From the NCBI RefSeq assembly GCF_009735685.1, contig NZ_WHPN01000416.1:1-64000 (forward strand): DNA of 64,000 nucleotides, given 5' to 3'. Below the pieces are notes generated by a model. That model was not told the DNA's origin and ran no database searches. It was given only the letters and a program-made list of their open reading frames with translations. Within the stretch, counting starts at the first letter, position 1. Each line of letters starts with the position of its first letter. The DNA is from Streptomyces lycii (lineage in GTDB: Bacteria; Actinomycetota; Actinomycetes; Streptomycetales; Streptomycetaceae). Below are positions 61,570 to 64,000 of this stretch, in pieces. Position numbers and translations under genes: made by a program.

Positions 61570-62010
61570 TCAGCGCTTGCCGGAACGCGCGGCCTTCGGG
61601 GTGACCAGGCGGCTGCCGGTCCAGTCCTTGCCCGCGTTCACACTGCTGGTCTGGGCCAGCCCGGCGGTGCTGGCGGCTTCGCCGATGTCACTCGCCTCGA
61701 CATACCCGTCGCGGCCGGTCTTCGGCGTCATCAGCCAGATCGGGGCTCCCGCGTCGATCATGGTGGTGGCGTCCACCAGCGCGTCCGTCAGGTCGCCGTC
61801 GTCCTCTCGGAACCACAGCACCACGGCATCGGCCACGTCGTCGTACTCCTCGTCGACGAGCTCCGTGCCGGTCAGTTCCTCGATGGCGTCACGCAGCTCC
61901 TGCTCGGTGTCCTCGTCGTAACCGAGCTCCTGGACCACCTGTCCGGGCTGGAAACCCAGCCTGGCGGCCGGGTTGGTCCGCTCCTCCGCGTGGTCCGCGG
62001 TCGCGCTCAC
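61570..62010 (-). CDS. DUF3052 domain protein
   Basis: 146-aa actinobacterial protein of unknown function, usually next to aceE. Motifs: [71 protein letters not shown], and a basic C-tail ending [18 protein letters not shown] start with GGAGGC six bases upstream. Divergent from aceE over a roughly 480-base gap. Confidence 0.9.
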   Translation of the reverse strand: MSATADHAEERTNPAARLGFQPGQVVQELGYDEDTEQELRDAIEELTGTELVDEEYDDVADAVVLWFREDDGDLTDALVDATTMIDAGAPIWLMTPKTGRDGYVEASDIGEAASTAGLAQTSSVNAGKDWTGSRLVTPKAARSGKR

Positions 62011-62428
62011 GGATTGCCTCCTGTCATGTTCCGGGAAAATGCCTGTCACAAGCACCCCGCGCGTACGCGAGGTATTGGCCGTAGTCCACACGGGCCGAGC
62101 GGATCGCGCAAGTACCCGGCCGCCGATCCCGCCCAAACGTTGACTTCTCGCCGCAAGCCGCACGCGGCGCAGTGATTCGCGCCACAGACCCGCCGCGGCC
62201 CGCCGCCGGGTTGGGCGGCCGTGGGAGGCACTGGGCCGAACGGCCAGATACGGCCGTCGGCCGGGCCCTGCCGCCATGGGCGTATGGTTGCGATTTGGCC
62301 GACTTACCAGCCTCGGCCGAAAGACGACCGGTGTCTCACAGAGTGGCAGTTACCGCCCAGTAGAGATGACGTTTTCGCCTCTGCGGTCCACGATGGAGGC
62401 GGCGCGACACCAGCAGAGCACGAATCCA

Positions 62429-62474
62429 CTGCGTGCACAGCACGAACGAAACTGCGTGCACAGCACGAACGAAA
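62429..62474 (+). promoter_or_regulatory. Two perfect 23-bp tandem repeats upstream of aceE
   Basis: Two adjoining copies (62429-62451 and 62452-62474). Each holds the dyad CGTGC-ACA-GCACG and ends in AACGAAA; a partial third copy (GAGCACGAAT) precedes at 62416. They end 15 bases before the aceE start. Spacing of 23 bp puts two dyads on one DNA face, the layout of a cooperative operator, perhaps for a pyruvate or acetyl-CoA regulator. The rest of 62011-62489 has no gene; I see no certain promoter. Confidence 0.6.
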
Positions 62475-62489
62475 CAGCGAAGGAACAGC

Positions 62490-64000
62490 GTGGCTTCCGG
62501 ATCCGATCGCAACCCGATCATCATTGGCGGCCTTCCCAGCCAGGTCCCGGACTTCGATCCAGAAGAGACCCGGGAATGGCTCGACTCGCTCGACGCAGCC
62601 GTCGATGAGCGAGGCCGGGAACGTGCCCGCTACCTCATGCTCCGCCTCATCGAGCGGGCGCGCGAGAAGCGCGTGGCCGTGCCCGAGATGCGCAGCACGG
62701 ACTACGTCAACACCATCGCGACCAAGGACGAGCCGTTCTTCCCCGGCAACGAGGAGATCGAACGCAAGATCCTGAACGCGACCCGCTGGAACGCGGCCGT
62801 CATGGTCTCGCGCGCCCAGCGCCCCGGGATCGGCGTGGGCGGGCACATCGCCACCTTCGCCTCCTCGGCCTCGCTCTACGACGTGGGCTTCAACCACTTC
62901 TTCCGCGGCAAGGACCGCGGCGACGGCGGTGACCAGGTCTTCTTCCAGGGCCACGCCTCGCCGGGCGTCTACGCCCGTGCCTTCCTGCTCGACCGCCTCT
63001 CCGAGTCCCAGCTGGACGGCTTCCGCCAGGAGAAGTCCCGGTACCCGGACGGGCTGTCCAGCTACCCGCACCCGCGGTCGATGCCGGACTTCTGGGAGTT
63101 CCCGACCGTCTCCATGGGCCTCGGCCCGATCGGCGCGATCTTCCAGGCCCGGATGAACCGCTACATGGAGGCCCGCGGCATCGCCGACACCTCCAAGTCG
63201 CACGTCTGGGCCTACCTCGGCGACGGCGAGATGGACGAGCCCGAGTCGCTCGGCCAGCTGTCCATCGCCGCCCGCGAGGGCCTGGACAACCTGACCTTCG
63301 TCGTGAACTGCAACCTCCAGCGCCTCGACGGCCCGGTGCGCGGCAACGGCAAGATCATGCAGGAGCTGGAGTCGCAGTTCCGCGGCGCCGGCTGGAACGT
63401 GATCAAGCTGGTCTGGGACCGCAGCTGGGACCCGCTGCTGGCCCAGGACCGCGACGGCGTGCTGGTCAACAAGCTGAACACGACCCCCGACGGCCAGTTC
63501 CAGACGTACGCCACCGAGACCGGCGCGTACATCCGCGAGCACTTCTTCGGCGGCGACCACCGGCTGCGGAAGATGGTCGAGGGCATGACCGACGACCAGA
63601 TCCTGCATCTGGGCCGCGGCGGCCACGACCACAAGAAGATCTACGCGGCGTACAAGGCGGCCAAGGAGCACAAGGGCCAGCCCACCGTGATCCTGGCGCA
63701 GACCGTCAAGGGCTGGACGCTCGGCCCGAGCTTCGAGGGCCGCAACGCGACCCACCAGATGAAGAAGCTGACGGTCGACGACCTCAAGCACTTCCGCGAC
63801 CGGCTGCACCTGCCGATCCCGGACAAGGAGCTGGAGTCGGGCCTGCCGCCGTACTACCACCCGGGACGGGACTCCGAGGAGATCCAGTACATGCACGACC
63901 GGCGCCAGGGCCTGGACGGCTACGTCCCGACCCGCGTGGTGCGGTCGAAGCCGCTGACGCTCCCCGGCGACAAGACCTACGCGACGGTCAAGAAGGGCTC
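62490..64000 (+). CDS. aceE: Pyruvate dehydrogenase E1 (homodimeric, AceE), 3'-truncated
   Basis: Thiamine-diphosphate-dependent E1 of the pyruvate dehydrogenase complex, making the acetyl group for lipoyl-E2. The first 503 codons are in the window; the full protein is about 900 residues. Visible: [61 protein letters not shown] and [21 protein letters not shown] (the ThDP GDG...NCN motif), and [15 protein letters not shown] start with GAAGGA eight bases upstream; it lies in no frame overlap. Regulated probably through the 23-bp repeats just upstream. Confidence 0.97.
   Translation, partial: MASGSDRNPIIIGGLPSQVPDFDPEETREWLDSLDAAVDERGRERARYLMLRLIERAREKRVAVPEMRSTDYVNTIATKDEPFFPGNEEIERKILNATRWNAAVMVSRAQRPGIGVGGHIATFASSASLYDVGFNHFFRGKDRGDGGDQVFFQGHASPGVYARAFLLDRLSESQLDGFRQEKSRYPDGLSSYPHPRSMPDFWEFPTVSMGLGPIGAIFQARMNRYMEARGIADTSKSHVWAYLGDGEMDEPESLGQLSIAAREGLDNLTFVVNCNLQRLDGPVRGNGKIMQELESQFRGAGWNVIKLVWDRSWDPLLAQDRDGVLVNKLNTTPDGQFQTYATETGAYIREHFFGGDHRLRKMVEGMTDDQILHLGRGGHDHKKIYAAYKAAKEHKGQPTVILAQTVKGWTLGPSFEGRNATHQMKKLTVDDLKHFRDRLHLPIPDKELESGLPPYYHPGRDSEEIQYMHDRRQGLDGYVPTRVVRSKPLTLPGDKTYATVKKG

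Overview
The window is high-GC actinobacterial DNA, almost certainly a Streptomyces chromosome. G or C fills nearly every third codon position, GTG and TTG starts are common, genes sit in short ATGA- or GTGA-coupled operons, and lineage markers are present (DUF6230/DUF6114 pair, DUF3052 next to aceE, a ter stress locus, a CebR operator). Most of it reads as housekeeping and conserved Streptomyces genes. The gene order 49.6-64 kb (ter genes, peroxiredoxin, DUF3052, aceE) matches what I remember of the conserved Streptomyces core.

Layout. 0-1.7 kb: end of an ECF vitamin/metal importer. 2.3-4.2 kb: DUF6230, DUF6114 and a secreted protein. 4.7-7.1 kb: a fused GT87 glycosyltransferase-PAP2 phosphatase. 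7.3-13.1 kb: an ABM-fold protein, two paralogous membrane/disordered proteins, a GNAT acetyltransferase and a 14-TM drug exporter fused to a MarR-like domain. 13.3-18.3 kb: a zinc-ribbon/peptidoglycan-binding membrane protein, a HAD phosphatase and a SpoIIE-type PP2C phosphatase. 18.5-20.1 kb: a GDT1-family Mn transporter under a yybP-ykoY (Mn2+) riboswitch, and a FetB-like permease. 20.3-24.8 kb: a secreted HNH nuclease, a PhoD-type phosphatase, a DedA protein and a surface protein. 25.3-29.0 kb: an NHEJ locus (Ku, LigD-type polymerase, ATP-dependent ligase). 29.6-32.0 kb: an amidase and a lipid-anchored-looking membrane protein. 32.8-36.7 kb: DUF4956, VTC polyphosphate polymerase and CotH kinase. 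37.2-39.1 kb: an ATP-grasp protein, a metallopeptidase remnant and a DHFR-fold protein.

39.4-42.6 kb is the accessory patch. It holds a cellulose-type LPMO with a canonical CebR operator on its promoter. Next to it is a 1.65-kb segment bounded by 97-bp direct repeats carrying the 3' part of tRNA-Val(UAC), which is the footprint of site-specific integration. The segment contains a small unknown gene, a transposase tail, an HD hydrolase and a broken Nudix gene, but no integrase. A third, decayed copy of the repeat lies beyond the LPMO gene, so the LPMO may itself sit in an older insertion.

43.3-49.4 kb: a DUF4097 lipoprotein, a coiled-coil membrane protein, a Trypco2 + trypsin-like protease pair (a candidate biological-conflict module) and an FmdB zinc ribbon. 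49.6-60.6 kb: the ter module, with an O-methyltransferase, a HAD hydrolase, a giant fused PRTase-TRSP-StiP protein, an HpcH/HpaI lyase, three TerD proteins, a TerA-like protein and a DUF475/TerC-like membrane protein. The likely joint job is making a nucleoside-like metabolite and a membrane-associated metal-stress response. 60.9-64 kb: peroxiredoxin, DUF3052 and the start of pyruvate dehydrogenase E1 (aceE), preceded by two tandem 23-bp operator-like repeats.

Intergenic DNA is unusually full of short GC-rich tandem repeats, several of which look like duplications of the 3' end of the adjacent gene. Perfect 11- to 18-bp hairpins close several transcription units. I saw no CRISPR array, no complete IS element and no secondary-metabolite cluster.
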